Assembly: GCA_035235625.1 (NCBI GenBank)
Contig: CP141141.1
Location: forward strand, 7,306,968-7,370,967
From: Saururus chinensis
Taxonomy: Eukaryota > Streptophyta > Magnoliopsida > Piperales > Saururaceae
Reading direction: 5' to 3'
Length of the DNA: 64,000 bases
Part shown: positions 9,655 to 22,921 of the stretch, piece after piece
Layout of the letters: every line of letters starts with the position of its first letter
How positions within the stretch are numbered: the stretch's first letter is position 1
Notes under the pieces: model-generated
Told to the model about the DNA's origin: nothing
The model's input: only the letters and a program-made list of their open reading frames with translations
Databases searched by the model: none
Program-made: the position numbers and the translations under genes

Positions 9655-10193
9655 AGAGTATGCAAATCATCCAACTTATAAAGAAGATAAATAAATTCCA
9701 CTCATCCTGAAGATTTTGGTGAGGATATGCATGGGTTGCTGAGATGTAGGAACATATGTTTTCTTGATCAATCCTGCTTGAAGCTTCTAAGAATTGGGAT
9801 GCCAATAGAGCTTGATGTGTTTTGTTTGCTCTTCATATGGGATATGAGGCTACATGAAGAATATCTTCATTGTCACAATACAATAGAGCTGGTTGTGAAT
9901 GAGCAACTTTTGAAACAAGTATTTTAAGCAAGTTAACTCACAACTTGTACTAGCCATGATATTGTACTCAACTTCTACAAAAGATATGGAAACCATAGAT
10001 TACTTCTTTGTCTTCCATGAAATGAGGGAGTCTTTAAGCATAATGCAAAAAGCATTAGTAGATCACCTAGACATGGGACAAGTAACCCAGTCAATGTCAC
10101 AATGTCACAATAGGCTGTTAGGAAAAGTAAGCTGGTAGAGGAGAAAACAAATCCCTGCCCTAGCGAGTTCTTGAGAAACCTAAATACTCTCAT
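9655..10193 (-). pseudogene. pol: Copia RNase H, frameshifted
   Basis: The minus frame from 10193 reads 'VFRFLKNSLGQGFVFSSTS' and 'LLFLTAYCD', the start of the copia RNase H that follows the RT thumb. It shifts frame at the 'CLGDLL' region, where related elements have 'DWAGCPxTRRSTTG'. The remaining portion up to the polypurine tract is too decayed to follow codon by codon. Confidence 0.75.
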
Positions 10194-10239
10194 AGTTTCT
10201 TCAAAATTGGCTTGCAGGGAAGATCATAAAAATATTGAC

Positions 10240-10860
10240 ATTTATGTGTGGAGCGAAAATATAATATCGGGTTGTGTGATGGTGAGAAAAATGAGCCGAC
10301 CAACTAGGTAATGATACGTATATAGATTGTGAAGTAGTTCTCCATCTTCATTAGACAACTTCAAGGGTTCTATGGGAAAGTCACAAAGATTACTACCAAG
10401 TTGTGTTGCATCAATTAAAATATGAAGAGTATGTTTCCTTTGTAAAATGTATATTTCGAGCAAGGTGCTCCAAGCCCAAGAAAATATTAGAGAGGCATGA
10501 GATCTTTGATGTGAAAACGGCTTTAAGTAAATTTCTTCAAGCAAATGATTGTAATTCTTTTATTTCTACCTATAATGATGTCATCCGCATAAACAAGGAC
10601 AATGGTTAACAAAGGGTCATGGCAACGAGTGAACAAATAGTAATAAGCTTATGAAGATGTAAAAATAACATCTTAAAGAGCATAGAAGAACTTGGCAAAA
10701 CATTTTCTTGAAGCTTGTTCATGTCCATAAATGGACTTTTGCAAGCGACAAACTCAAGTTTGCCCTTGTTTGCCAGGATTATGTGGTAATGCCATGTATA
10801 CTTCTTCACCGAAGTCACCGCGGAGGAAGACATTTTTGACATCAAGTTGGTGTAGTGACC
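10240..10860 (-). pseudogene. pol: Copia reverse transcriptase, frameshifted
   Basis: Near 10855-10800 the minus strand encodes 'QLDVKNVFLRGDFGEEVYMA', the conserved copia RT entry motif (Q-x-D-V-x-x-A-F-L-x-G). The catalytic YADD box is intact at 10580-10591, in the context 'VLVYADDIII'. The C-terminal part (10544-10242) includes 'KLSNEDGELLHNLYTYHYLV' and 'ITQPDIIFSLHT'. Frameshifts separate these segments. Confidence 0.88.
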
Positions 10861-11568
10861 ACTTCTAAATAGTTTCAATGGCTAAAAAACAACAAAATGC
10901 TATTAGTTTAACAAGTCCCACGATAGTCTACTTCTTCTTTTTAAGTAAACCCAATGGCAACATATAAGGTCTTATAGGATTCAATTGATCGATTTGACTT
11001 GTATTTGATTTTGTAGACCCACTTGTATCTAATGACATGTTTTCTAGGGAGCAAGAGTATAAGTGACCCTGTTTCATTAGCTTCCAAAGTAACAATTTCG
11101 TGTCCATGATAGCACATCAATGAGGGTCCTCACTGTTTGGGAAAAGGAGGCAAGCTCTTTGTTATCTAATATAGTGTGAAGGAGAAATCCATCATAAATG
11201 AGAAAATGATAGTGGGGGTAGCGACTATCTAGCTGCATAGTTGTAAGGAGGCAAATGATGGAGTGGGGACAAGAGCCGATAGTGTAGGGCAATGGTAATA
11301 ATTGAGGTGGCTAGAGGGTAGCATGGTCGTGTTGCTCATTGACAGTTTTGGTCAGCAAGGGGGCAATAGGTGAATTGGGTGGTACAACTATGGGTTCCAT
11401 GGAAGAGAAAAGGTCATTTTGTGGAGGGATGGGTGGCATTGGACACAACACTTTGGGTGCAAGCAAAGGCAAGACATGTAAGGGTGGAGGTGGACTACTT
11501 GCAAACTTTGCATAGGAAAAATAGACTCATAGGAACCACATAATGATTGGTAAAAAATTGTTTGGATT
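10861..11568 (-). other. Linker between copia integrase and RT, no intact frame
   Basis: Lies where a copia polyprotein has its variable linker and the N-terminal RT region. Purine-rich on the plus strand; no domain motif can be read with confidence. Confidence 0.5.
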
Positions 11569-12185
11569 CTAAATCAAATAGTTCATAAGCCTCATGGAAA
11601 AAAGGATACCCAGTGAAAATGCTTCATTGGGCACGACTGTCAAATTTGTGGTTATGAAGTGCATAAGTTGCATAATGTAAGCAACCAAAAGTTCACAAGT
11701 GATCATATGAAGGAGGCTTACATAGTAGTATTTCATATGGTTCTTTACCATGGAAATTTGGTATAGGTAAACGATTAATGAGGAATTCAATAGTGAGAAT
11801 GCAATCCCCTCAAGAAGACATTGGTAGAGATCCCTCGAAGAGGGAAACTTGAATGACTTCTAGAAGATTTCAATGTTTGCTCTTTGCTACACCATTTTGT
11901 TGTGGGATGCCAACATAACCATGTTATTAAAGAACACCATTAGCACAAAAAAAGGAAATCAAGTCATGTGAGAAGAGTTCAACACCATTATTACTTTGAA
12001 TATATTTAATGCTACAATCAAATTGTGTGGCAACCATGGAGAAAAATGATTTGAGTAAATTACACATCTTAGATTTAAAGCACACAAGATAAACACATGT
12101 GTATCGTGAAAAATCATAAACAATAGTAAAAAAATAATGATCATAGAACAATGAAGCAATTGATTGGGTTCCCTAGATATCACAC
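11569..12185 (-). pseudogene. pol: Copia integrase, decayed
   Basis: The minus frame 12151-11927 contains 'YFFTIVYDFSRYTCVYLVCF', the copia integrase core, where the first catalytic Asp is kept in 'YDFSRY'. The second catalytic motif reads 'SNNGVEL' instead of T-D-N-G-x-E, so that Asp is now Asn. Further down (11790-11569) the C-terminal motif resembling 'LLxxPSYDHLRTFGC' is present as 'VSLLHMITCELLVAYIM'. Stops separate the blocks. Confidence 0.82.
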
Positions 12186-14005
12186 TGCCACAACCCGAAA
12201 TTTTCAAACTCATTTTCCCATAAATTCACATAGCAAAAATATATTTTTTAAAACAAACTTATGTCAAATCTTTGATAAAATACCTTAGGGCATGACTCAC
12301 TCATTTTCAAATATATACATATACAAATTTGAGTACTGTAATATTTAAGGTCAAATCACATCACAACCAACAGGGTCTAGCCATGTGCATGCTCAGATCA
12401 CATAATATACAACAAATGTAAGTAAATTAACATTCACATACCTATACTAATACGCACACAAGCTAAAAGTTTAGTTAATAAAGTTGTAAGAGTAATACAT
12501 TGTCTATGAAGTCACTTGTCGTTCTTTCTCCCAAATACCATAGTTCCTACCCGTTCACTCTTCATGCGAACTTGCACCATAAAGATGTTGATGGCTAAAC
12601 AAGAACCACATACTAATGAAAACACAACAACAAACAAGAACAATATGGCACCATGATAATGTAATATAAGTATTTCATCAAGTAATTGCAAAGCCCTAAA
12701 TCAACAATAGCACAAAGGTGTCATCACTTTAAAATCATGACAACATTCAAAAGTCCATCTCCCTCACTAAGTGCAAGCCAAAAAAGGTCTCTATGATAGG
12801 TAGTCATATCTAGGAGTCCAATCTCTCTTACTAGACCATGGACTACTCACAAACTCGATCTCAATTTTTCTGAAGCTTACCCGCCCCATCCATACCATGA
12901 AGCTAAGGTCCACAAGGGCCCATGAACCCAAGTGGTCGAGATCTCAACTATCATGATTACTGATACCTCATGTATTGTAATGCGTTCGACCAACCATCTT
13001 TTTATGCTCTGATTCGTTCAAACCAAACTCCTCGGCCAGGGGAGCAGCACTCCATACAACCCTCAATCTTGGAGAGCCGAAAGATCATGATCATGTTTCA
13101 TACAAAATCCTTTCATCTACATGGATAAAACTACCAATTTGAGGAGCTAACCTGATTGTAGGAACCCTTGTATTTAAGTGTCTAATGCATAGGTTTATGG
13201 TAATCATTCATCATAAGGATTCACATACATACATTAGGGTTTACCTACCCCTACATAATACATTCTTAACAACATACAATCACACATCTAAATGCAATTA
13301 AAAATAATGTCATTATAATACTTTATAACAACCTATATATTATTATAAGTCCTGCTTGAAAATACTCTACATCGATGTGTCATAGCTTAATACAGCGACG
13401 TATCGGCCAGGGCGTTGATGACCATCAGCTTACCATCAACACAACGACCCCTAGTGGGTTAGCCATGGAGGCCTACTTTATCAATGTCACACCAATGCAT
13501 CGACCTCACTGCCAGTGACCAGATGAACTTTGACACATCGCAATGTGTCGATACTAGTATTGTCATCATGTTCCTTCAACCGACGTCGTCACTAACATTT
13601 GGTGGGCATGCAGGTGAATTGGATGAAAACACTAGACTACTCTGGTATACCTAAATCACTCCAAACTGATAACATGGTTCATTCCTCGACACATACAACC
13701 ATCCCATTATGAAAAACTATGATTTTACTACATATAGTCATCGTGTATGGAGATGTCAAATCATAAACATGGAAAAATTTTCATAGATCAACTACATGTT
13801 TTCATATTCATCAACAATCACATATGCACTCCAAATCATCCATTCAAAAACATTTAATGGTAACAATGTTAGTAATCCAACATTTTCTTCCATCGAATGC
13901 AAGGTCTCCAGAATCCATCCCCTTCTCCAAACTTTCACATGCCCTAATCGGCATAAGGGTAAATTATAGTTAGAGATTCTGAAAGATTTGGGTTAAGTTG
14001 TGACA
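12186..14005 (-). repeat. Possible solo LTR or LTR fragment
   Basis: Ends are inverted: the left begins TGCCACAAC and the right ends GTTGTGACA, the short TG...CA type of an LTR. It begins exactly where the copia coding homology stops. The flanking five bases (CACAC and AAGGT) do not match, so a simple insertion is not shown. No coding sequence inside. Confidence 0.45.
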
Positions 14006-14101
14006 AAGGTATTTATATGGAAATGAAAATAATAAATTCTAGTGCATCACCACATCAGAAACCGCAAGCAATCACCTGCATTATAGTTTACCCTTATGCC
14101 A
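13951..14101. repeat. Inverted repeat with ~110-bp loop
   Basis: GGCATAAGGGTAAATTATA at the left and TATAGTTTACCCTTATGCC at the right are complementary at nearly every base. It spans the right end of the LTR-like segment at 14005. Confidence 0.7.
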
Positions 14102-15469
14102 ACCTATAGGCCCCATCTTTGGAGTGACTTACATGTGACAAGCAAATGGTGGAGGGGGATAATTAGCATTTAATACAATTTGTTTGTTTTTTTATCTAAT
14201 GATCTATGCAAACAAAATCAATCAAAAAATTTACTTTACTAAAAATTTGAAATACTAGCTCTAGATAAATAACAAAATTTAATTGAAATGAGCAAATTAG
14301 AACTAACATCCTAAGGCGCTATTTAGGGGTCATTTGGATGCACCTTTCCACATTGGGAAAGATACTTTTAAGGACATTAAATGGTTGTTTCACTTTAATT
14401 ATGTTTGGATATACCAATTTTATAAGAATTTTAGAAAAGAAAGACCATTTAAGGGTAGAAAGGCAGAATTTTCCTTTCTCCAGGAACCATCCTCCCAAGA
14501 GAGTTAAGATTAAAATGACATTTCCTCTAATTTCCAAATGATTGACAAATTGTTCTTGATGCACGTACCCTTGGTGTCCTCTTTTTGATTGGGTTTTTCC
14601 TTACCCTAACTCCTTTCTTCTATTGCCAAGTGAAGCATCACTCCTCCTCCTTGCCTTATTATTTCACTTGGAAGATGATTGCTACTCCTCCTGCTCTTTC
14701 ATCCACTGGATAGATTACCCAACTAGCTACTCCTCCATCCCTATAACGCTCCTTTCTTCCAATTGATAGAAGATATTGCTAGCTCCTCCTTCCCCTAACC
14801 TATTCTACACCCCTTTCTTCCACCGCAACATGCCCAAGTTGGTTCTCCTCCTTGCAACTTTCTTTAGCTAGCAAGAAGACGAATGTGGTACTCCTACTTG
14901 CACTAACTCTACAACCCCTAACCCTACAAGTTTGTCAAACAACCACCACGACAAGTACATTAGTTACCGATCACTTTGTTGGTACCAAGACCACCAATCA
15001 ATTAACTAAAAAGATAGAATTTGACCATTTCCCCTTGCATATATAATTAAGGCAATTGGTGTATTATAATTATGAATTTGAAATGCGTATGACTCAACGT
15101 CATACAATGTTGATTGTTGTCTTGATAATCGTTGTTGAACTATTTCCACATACTATCTATTGTAAATCCCAAAATTTATGGCTTCATATGATTCCAATTA
15201 ATTAGTACTACTTATATGTATGTTGCATGTGCATGTGCTATAGAAGACAATGACTTATCAATCGGTTATTGTTTGTGTGTTCATATGCCATATGCCTTGA
15301 TAAGCACGTAGTAATAGATGCATGTTCTAAATAGAATATTTTTCATACCTAATAAACATGCATGCTAATGTCATTTAGTGATTTGATGGACACTACATGT
15401 AAATGGCATATATTTTGATGTTAGTAGAGCATAATATTTCGTGTAATAGATACTACATTGATTTTGTGT
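14102..15469. other. Non-coding, repeat-derived spacer
   Basis: Contains a C/T-rich stretch (14640-14840) with repeated CTCCTCCTT-like motifs, and AAGGCGCTATTTAG at ~14312, a possible transposon terminus with an inverted counterpart near 25797. The small frames present have no recognisable product. Confidence 0.45.
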
Positions 15470-15970
15470 ATCGTGTTACCAACACTGCAATATATTTGTT
15501 ATAGCACATTAACTTATAGCGTGTAGTTGTCACCTTGCCAAAAATTAATATTAGTTTTTCTATGACATGACAATCTAATTCAGAATTTAGAGAATGTCTA
15601 TCGTTTAGTGGACAACACGTTATCTTTACTTATAGAGTGTAGTTGTCAACATCCTAAAATATGTATCATTTTATCGATCACACAACATGCCAATTCAAAA
15701 GTTTAGCAAAGTTTCTTTCATGTAGTCGACAAGACATTGACTATATAGCATGTAGTAGTCAACATGCTAAACATATGTATCATTTTATCTAGCAAACAAC
15801 ATACAAATTTAGAGAACTACCATTTGTGTAGTCGACAACATGTTGATTGAACATAACGTGTAATTGTCTATCATTAATATATGTGTGTTGCTTTATATGT
15901 AAAATTTATGTAGATCTCATTATTATGGCTCCTGATGGTGACGGGCTATCATTGGCTATTCACTGTACAT
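15470..15970 (+). repeat. Degenerate ~115-bp tandem repeat module
   Basis: Three to four diverged units, each with 'GTGTAGTTGTCAACATGCTAA', or a close variant, a TATGTATCATTTTATC block and 'AATTTAGAGAA'. Starts of the AATT-TTTAGA block fall near 15580, 15695 and 15805. The module ends with a block containing CTCCTGATGGTG. A related copy lies at 24170-24380 on the same strand. Confidence 0.65.
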
Positions 15971-16269
15971 TGTATTCATGACATTCCTATGCAAATTATG
16001 CCTGCCAATATGTGTTATAATGTTTCATGAAATGTTTAGGACATTATGATTATGTTAGTTATGTATGTCTAATGTATCTATCGGGTCATCATTTCAATAC
16101 AGTTTAGCTGATGGTAGGTGATGGTGTTTTTCGATCTTGTGATATTTTGTGTTACCAATTTGCATTCTATCTTGCTGATTTTTCCAAAAAGTGCTGGATT
16201 TTTTATTGTCTATGTTTGCTAAAAAGTATCTTTATTTGTGCTTGATTGATTCATCATGCCTATGATTTA

Positions 16270-18922
16270 TTTTTGTGATAATGAAGATTTAGATCTTGAA
16301 ACTCTTATTAGGAAAGCAATTGTATGAGGTAAAAAGGTTTAGAAGCTTTAAAAAATTATCAATTCTAATGAGGAGACATTTGACTTAATTTCTAAGTCAA
16401 AATTTTAATTAGTTGAACATAAGAAATTATTAGAAAAAGTAGTTCATATTTTGAAGAATGAATCTAGATCTTTAGTAGATAACGTATACTAATGAAGAAG
16501 TTGATGAACTAAAATCTAAAAAGACAAGTCCTGTTAAGAAGATAAGATTTCTAGAGAATGAGATTGGACAAGATTTCATTAGAGATAAATAACTCATCTT
16601 TGAAGACAATTGAAGATCTAAGGAGTATATTGAAAGTTTCACAAGAAAAATTGAAATCCTACAAGATAGTAGTGATAAATGAGTACTAGGGTTTAGAGCA
16701 TAGAACTCATTTAGTTAACCGTGTATCAAAACCTAGAAATCCTCCTTAGAATCAAGTTCTAATGTCTAATCATATGAAGAGACATCACAAGAGTAAAAAT
16801 CATAAGTAATTAATTAAACAAATTTAAGTTATGAAGCAAAACATAAATCGCCTAAATTGATGTGTCATAAGAAATCTAAAACTAAAAAAGTTATGATGGT
16901 TCATACTTTATCAATTGCTTAGGAAGAGGAAATGAAATAATTCACATCATAATGAACCTCAAGACAAAGGCATGTGGATTAGAATGACTTACCCAAAGCC
17001 ACACCAAAAAGGTTTACTCAAGTCAATGAAAAAAACTTTGCAAGTTTGGATAATAAATGATAACTTAGATTCCCTTAGATCTCAATTTGGTAGTCATAGT
17101 AAGAAACCCTTAGATTGCTTTATGATTAGTTTGCTAGGCAAAGCTAAGGAATAGGAAATCACTACATAGAGATGATGTGTTTAGTGTCCATGAGTTAATT
17201 CTTTCCATACTTTGGATATGCACATGTTTTTTAGTTTTATTATTTTTATTTTTATTTTATGATTGCTTTTCTTCATAGGTTTTGAATGAAAAAAATTCAA
17301 GAAAATAGTTGATGATTTTGTTCCATAGATTGGTTTTGTGGTTTTTCAATGTTCAGCTCAAAGATTAAAGGTTGTTAATTGTCAAAGAAAGCTGAAAGCA
17401 ACATGATATGGGGTCAACATACTTTTAACTAAGAGAGAAATACACTAAGGAGAGTGAAAATATTTTTTATTTTCTTTTGCTTGATGTTGCACTTTTTTAT
17501 TTTTCAAAACTTACACACATTATGATTAACTCAAGTCCAATTCAATATTGAATTTCAAGAAAGAATTCCTAAACGCTTGTTGGCTTAAAGTGTTTAGATT
17601 TTAGTGGAGTCCTAGTGATCTAATTTGAGGAGCTTGTTAGACTTCTATCTAGGAAATTAAACTGCTTAAAAAATTCTATGTAATATGACATGAACTTCTC
17701 ATATATGTATCTTATTTTTTAAATTTTTACAATAAAAATATCATCGTAAAGATGATAGAGAAGGGCTACCTACTTAGGTAGTCTAGGCTAGTGTAAAAAC
17801 TTAAAAAAATGAAGAAAGTTGAGAGGATTTATAAAAGGCCAAAGCCCTAAACAATGAATTAAAAAGAAAAGGCCAAAAATTAGAAAAAAAGGCATGAGCT
17901 AGAATTTGTTCTTCATGTTTTATTTTTCTTTTAGAGAAATTGATGTATATAGAATCTAGCTAAGTGAGTTGAAAATGAGAACTTTTTCATTGCTAGAGTC
18001 TACATAATGTTGTCTCTTTTAAATAAGAAGGATCTTGCAAAATTCATAATTGGAAGAAACAAGAGTAAAAATTGATGATTTCTTCAAAATTTAACAATAG
18101 AAAAGTAAACTGTTAAAATGAAGAATGATAATTGAAATTCACAATCTAATGAAGCGGACTAATCCAAGGAGTGGTATAACTAACCATCAATCTGTAGATG
18201 TATATGTTTTGAGTATCCAATTAAAAAAATTTAATCAAAGAGCTCAACATTGGGTGTTTTTGCTTATTTGATTTTCATTTTGAATCTATAGATCAGAATG
18301 CATGGGGTACTTTTAACAAATTATGATTATTTTTTAATATTAGAAATTATTATAATTTTTTGGATCATTAAAAATAAATTAAAAATTTCTCAAAGTATAT
18401 TAAAGCACTTATGTATAAAAGCCTAGCTAACATGTTCAATTGATTTTGGATAAATGATTTCTCGTGTAATTTTTTAGGTTTCATGGTTTATTTTTCTATC
18501 AATCATACATATGAGATATTAGCAAAATTCATACATTTGAGACATTAGTAAAGTTTGATGGATGATATATTTTAAGACATTAGATGTTTACGTTTTATCT
18601 TTTAAATGTCTTCATGAATAATAACTTATTTTCTTTATTTCTGGTTCTACTTTTTAACTATTTCAGACAAAAGGGGAAGGAGAAATGGAAAATTAAATTG
18701 TTTGTGCTTAGTTCATACTTAATTGAGCATTATCATGCAAATAATGTTTAAGTGTGCAACCTAGTTACAGGTTCAAGGGTTTTCAAGAAATGGTCTTAAT
18801 GAGTCTTATATTAAGTATATGTTTTGGACAAGTGAAAGTTAATGCACTATATTGCCATACGTTGTAATTTTTTATTTTCATAACTTGTATCATTTTGTCA
18901 CGAAATAGCCAAAAGGCAAGAT
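16270..18922 (+). pseudogene. Internal region of a SIRE-like copia element, decayed
   Basis: From ~16280 the plus strand encodes fragments such as 'DNEDLDLETLI' and 'LVEHKKLLEKVVHILKNESR', a Lys/Glu-rich coiled-coil style typical of the gag C-terminus of SIRE/Maximus copia elements, with many stops. A second block (17520-18150) recurs in inverse orientation at 42900-43190 and 48950-49500, so it is a shared internal part of the family. It leads into the LTR at 18923 through a degraded polypurine stretch (CCAAAAGGCAAGA). Confidence 0.5.
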
Positions 18923-20300
18923 TCTTAAAACATATTGAAATATATCTTGTAATTAGCTTTATTTCGATGATCAAGAATATGTCCAAAAAGGGAATGTTTA
19001 AGTCTTTAAAATATGGTAGAGATTGGTGATGTGATCAAAGTCAGATTTGTAATTGATTGACTTGAGCAAAAGGAGCTGACAAGTTCTAAATTTCATGGTA
19101 GAAAACTCAAAGAGTGATATGCTTCAAAGATAAATTTTACACACACCACATGTAAAAAACACTTGATTTAACTTAGAAAACCTTTAGAAATTATTTTTTG
19201 AGAGTTTTGGATAAAAAGGATACAAATAAAAATAATTGTTTATAAGGGATTGATCATCCTTGAGAATAGATTGATTGGTGATGAATATTCTTGGGATTTT
19301 TTAATAAATGAACAATTGGTCATCCATTTACATGAGAGATCAATTGGTTGTGTACTTCGTCAATCACTGGAACCTAAACGATCAAACCTAGGTGTAGAAT
19401 GATTGATTGGTTCTTTACATGTAAATTCCATAAACTTAATGCTACTAGTTAATTCAATCGACACGTTACAGGTGATTTTTAGAAACTTAATTCGATTAGG
19501 TGTATGAATTTGAACAGAATTGGGAACAATCGATTGATTTGTAACAAGTTCCCTTGAGTAGGCCAATCCAAAATGAGTTACTTGTCAACTAGGAGACTAA
19601 AACCCTAACCATCTTTAGAGACTATTTATGGGTTATTTTTGGAAAAATTGAGTGAAGAAGAAGAAAAATTGTCTGAGAGGAAAAAGAGAGCTTAATGTTT
19701 ATGGTTCTTTCCTAATTTACTTACATATTGAGAGAAAATTCATAAGATGTGAAAGTTTTGTTTCATAAACATCCTATGAAATAAAGATTAAGTCATTAAA
19801 ACACATCACAAATTACAATACAAAGGTGCTAAAGAGTTATTCTTCACAAAGAACTTGAAGAGGCTTGTACATCAACAATCAAGGAAGGTTTTGATTGATT
19901 GAGTACTTTGGAGAAGATAAAGAACAAGCTTGAAGGAAAAATCGTCAAGGAGAAGATTGATGACTAACAAATTCATATAGAGAAGGAATTTCTAGTGTTT
20001 GGGTAGAAAATGGTAGACTTGTGACTTGTAAGTACTTAAATATATAGTGCATTGATTCAACCAAGTGAATGGCTAATCATACTTTTTTCCTATTTGAGTT
20101 TTCACGTAAAAATCCTTTTGTTGATTGTGTTGCTTGCATGTCTGATGTGTTGATAGTGATTAATTGCATTATAGGTCATAAGGTTGCTTTAAATTCTTGC
20201 ACATTAAGGCCATAATTCTAGTTCTTTCCTTTAATAAGTATTTGGGCTATGGGTAATATAATAGTCCACTAGATTTAGACAGATATTAAACATAAGAGAT
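18923..20300 (+). repeat. SIRE-like copia LTR, plus orientation
   Basis: Shares with 22922-23980, 34502-35594, 40860-41484, 44720-45910 and 46204-47344 a series of blocks: a start 'AACATATTG-GATAT-TCTTGTAATTAG', 'GATCAAAGTCA-ATTTG-AATTGATTGACTT', several GATCGATT-type motifs, and an end near 'AGATATTAAAC'. Both boundaries are approximate. No ORF is conserved among copies. Confidence 0.6.
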
Positions 20301-20700
20301 GGCCTAGGATAGGCCAACTAGCCTATGATATGGATAAGAAAGGCAAGTATCCTAAGAAGGTAGTGCATAACCGAATGCATAAATTTTATGTAGATGAATT
20401 CTCTCATTTGAAAGATGATACCGAGGTTATTCCTACCATTGTACCAGTGGACTTTTTCATGTAGACTATTGGCTCATGAGATTACATTAAAGCTTAGGGA
20501 TAATTTACTTACAGGTGCATAAGTTATTGTAGTCTTGCAAGGTTGAACCAGAGGGATTGCCCTCGTACAACTATGAAAGTGGTTACAAAGTAGAAAAATT
20601 AATAGGAAGAGGGAAAGAGTATCAATGAAATGTAATAAGAAAAAAATAAGATAAAACACTTAAGGCATTGTGGGTCATTGTAACACCTAATGATGTTCTT
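20301..20700. other. Spacer, no gene seen
   Basis: AT-rich sequence between two retroelement remnants. No domain or repeat boundary that I can place. Confidence 0.4.
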
Positions 20701-22040
20701 CATGTATCATGTTATCTCGGTTATAATCAAATGATAATATCTAACCGGATAATATGAACATTAGAAGCAAAAATAAAAATAAATAATGCTTTGAATAGAT
20801 GAAGGAACAAAGTAATTTTTTCTTTAAGAGTGGTATGTATCAAAACCATAAAAATCAAGATGGAGAGCATTCAAAGATCTTATGTATTAAGATGACAATG
20901 AACAAGAAAAAAAATGTTAAATAAGCATCACTTTAAACAACTAATATTTACTTGAAACTAATTATGAGTCATGAAAAGTACTCAATTAAGAATGTTACAA
21001 ATCACTTAGCTTAGCAAGCCACTACAATAAAAATAAAAGAAAGAACTACAAAAAATAAATGAGATGATATATATGAGAAGAGATTTCCAAAGAGGAGGGG
21101 ATGATGCATTTCCCTTGTTCTTATTTCTTTATATAGGAGTAGGAGGATGACTTCAAGAGAAAGGTTTAATCACATCCCTAGATTAATTTTTACTTAGTTG
21201 TTTGATTGGTTACTTATTTGGCTATGATTAGATTTTATATCAATTAAAGAAATTAATAATTTCTTATTTAAATTAGTATCAATTAATCTTTCTCTAGTTC
21301 CAAAAAGCCTCATCAACTTTCCTTTTGTGCAGCAATCACAACCATTACTATGATCGTCCATGTGCTAGCCTCGGCTTGATTGATTACTTGTTCACTTGCA
21401 ACTATTTTGACCCGCAAATGGTTGAAACTTCAAATTTCTAGGGATCCATGTTATTTGTCTTAGTAAGTCAATTTGAACATTTTCTCTAAAATTTATCACT
21501 TTTTCACTAATTTATTTTTGTTAGGTTCAGATTTAATTATTAGTTCATTCTAAGGCAATTGTGTTCTAATTAAGGGTTTACAAGTAGAAGAACTAGCACA
21601 ATTATCTTCCAAGTTACTAACCTTAGTAAATTTAGTGCATCCTTAGGGAATTGAACTTCTCGTGTTCAACATACCCTAATCCACTATTATCACTTCGATA
21701 TTATCCAAAAGAGATAATTTTGTCTAGTCTTTTCTTGCCTTTAACAATTCCTTCAACTTTGCATTAAAAATTTTCAATTATTCTTCCAATATTTCAATTT
21801 TCAAAAGTGAGTCATGGTTCTTATCATCACACAAAAATTCATAATGAAAATATTAAAATTCTCATATAGCACAAAACTTTGATCTAAGTACTTTCAACTC
21901 ATCAAAAACATGGTTATTCCGAGCCATAATAAAATTTGAAACAAATAAAAATAAGTTAAGCATGCTTTTTTAATTTCATGGTAACCAAAAACTCAATCAA
22001 CCTACAAAAATACAAAGATCAACTTAGCTACCACTTGTTG
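20701..22040 (-). pseudogene. gag: SIRE-like leader and gag start, decayed
   Basis: On the minus strand a primer-site-like GTGGTAGCTAAG near 22035 is followed by an ATG at ~21925, beginning 'MARNNHVFDELKVLRSKF', and then more Lys/Leu/Glu-rich fragments down to ~21700 with frequent stops. Position after an LTR-like segment and the amino-acid character fit a copia gag. Beyond 21600 nothing can be read. Confidence 0.4.
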
Positions 22041-22921
22041 GTTTGTGATTATAAGTATGTGGAAACACAAACAAAGAAAAATAGTGCATCTAACGTGAAA
22101 TTGAGTTAAAAGATTTATCTTCCCCTATTAAAGCAAAATAAACTATGCTTTTTTTAATCAACATGCTCAATTCCTATGTGTTCTTTAAAAAATTAGTATC
22201 CAAATCACCAAGCAAACACACATAATATTTTCATGGAGACCCAATAAGGGAAAAACCACGGGACACTCTGGCGAGATCAACTATGCACTATGTAAACCAA
22301 TAATTATAGAGTCCTTCACACCGCTCTAACTCTTAGTAACTATTGCCTAGTTGTTTACCGGCATGAGTTTAATTTTCTCTCTTCATTGTACTTCTAATCA
22401 ATCAAGATCTTTCATGTCCTCCTTTGGAATGAATCTTCTTTTTCCTTTATCTTCTCAGTAATAATAAAAAATATCATGCCACATATGTATTTTTGTACTC
22501 TAATCTCACATCTAATAACTCTTTTGATTAAGGTAGACAAACCTCAATAACTAGAATACTAATTCTTCCTGTAAACTATTAGAAACTCCACACTAGTTAG
22601 AGCCTTCTAGAAAAGTTGGACATTTTCTTGTATCATGTAAGACTCTTTTTGCTACTGCATTGACTTCAGGCTAGAATAACAAACTGTGGTTTTCACCCTA
22701 GTTTTGGGTTCTCCACATAAAAATTCATTTGTGATTTTGTGTGATTCTAGTTTGATGTTGGATTAATAGAATAGTCATGATATAAGCTTAATGTTGATTG
22801 ATTGTTTTCACTATATATGACATTCCCTTTCAAAGAGGCTAGAATTCTTGATTCTTGTTTTTGTTAAGCACTAGGGTTATGAACAAGCTAGTGATCCACT
22901 TAGTTGCAGTTAGATATTAAA
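22041..22921 (+). repeat. SIRE-like LTR fragment, plus orientation, joined head-on to the next
   Basis: The stretch 22690-22920 carries the LTR blocks 'GTGGTTTTCACC' and, at its end, 'GTGATCCACTTAG...AGATATTAAACTCTCA' in plus orientation, as at 35540-35592. The next LTR fragment runs in the opposite direction, so two opposed fragments meet near 22921. The left part (22041-22690) is unassigned. Confidence 0.4.

Larger units (their letters stand above)
8660..12185 (-). mobile_element. Truncated Ty1/copia retrotransposon
   Basis: Minus-strand order is integrase (12185-11570), then reverse transcriptase (10860-10240), RNase H (10193-9655), a polypurine tract and a 3' LTR. Integrase before RT is the copia order. 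Gag, protease and the 5' LTR are missing; the element stops abruptly at 12185, where a different repeat begins. All domains carry frameshifts or stops. A hAT MITE is nested in the LTR. Confidence 0.85.

Noticed and set aside
14920-14940. CCCTAACCCTAC resembling telomeric repeats
   Set aside because: Only one to two units in a C/T-rich stretch; not an interstitial telomere array.
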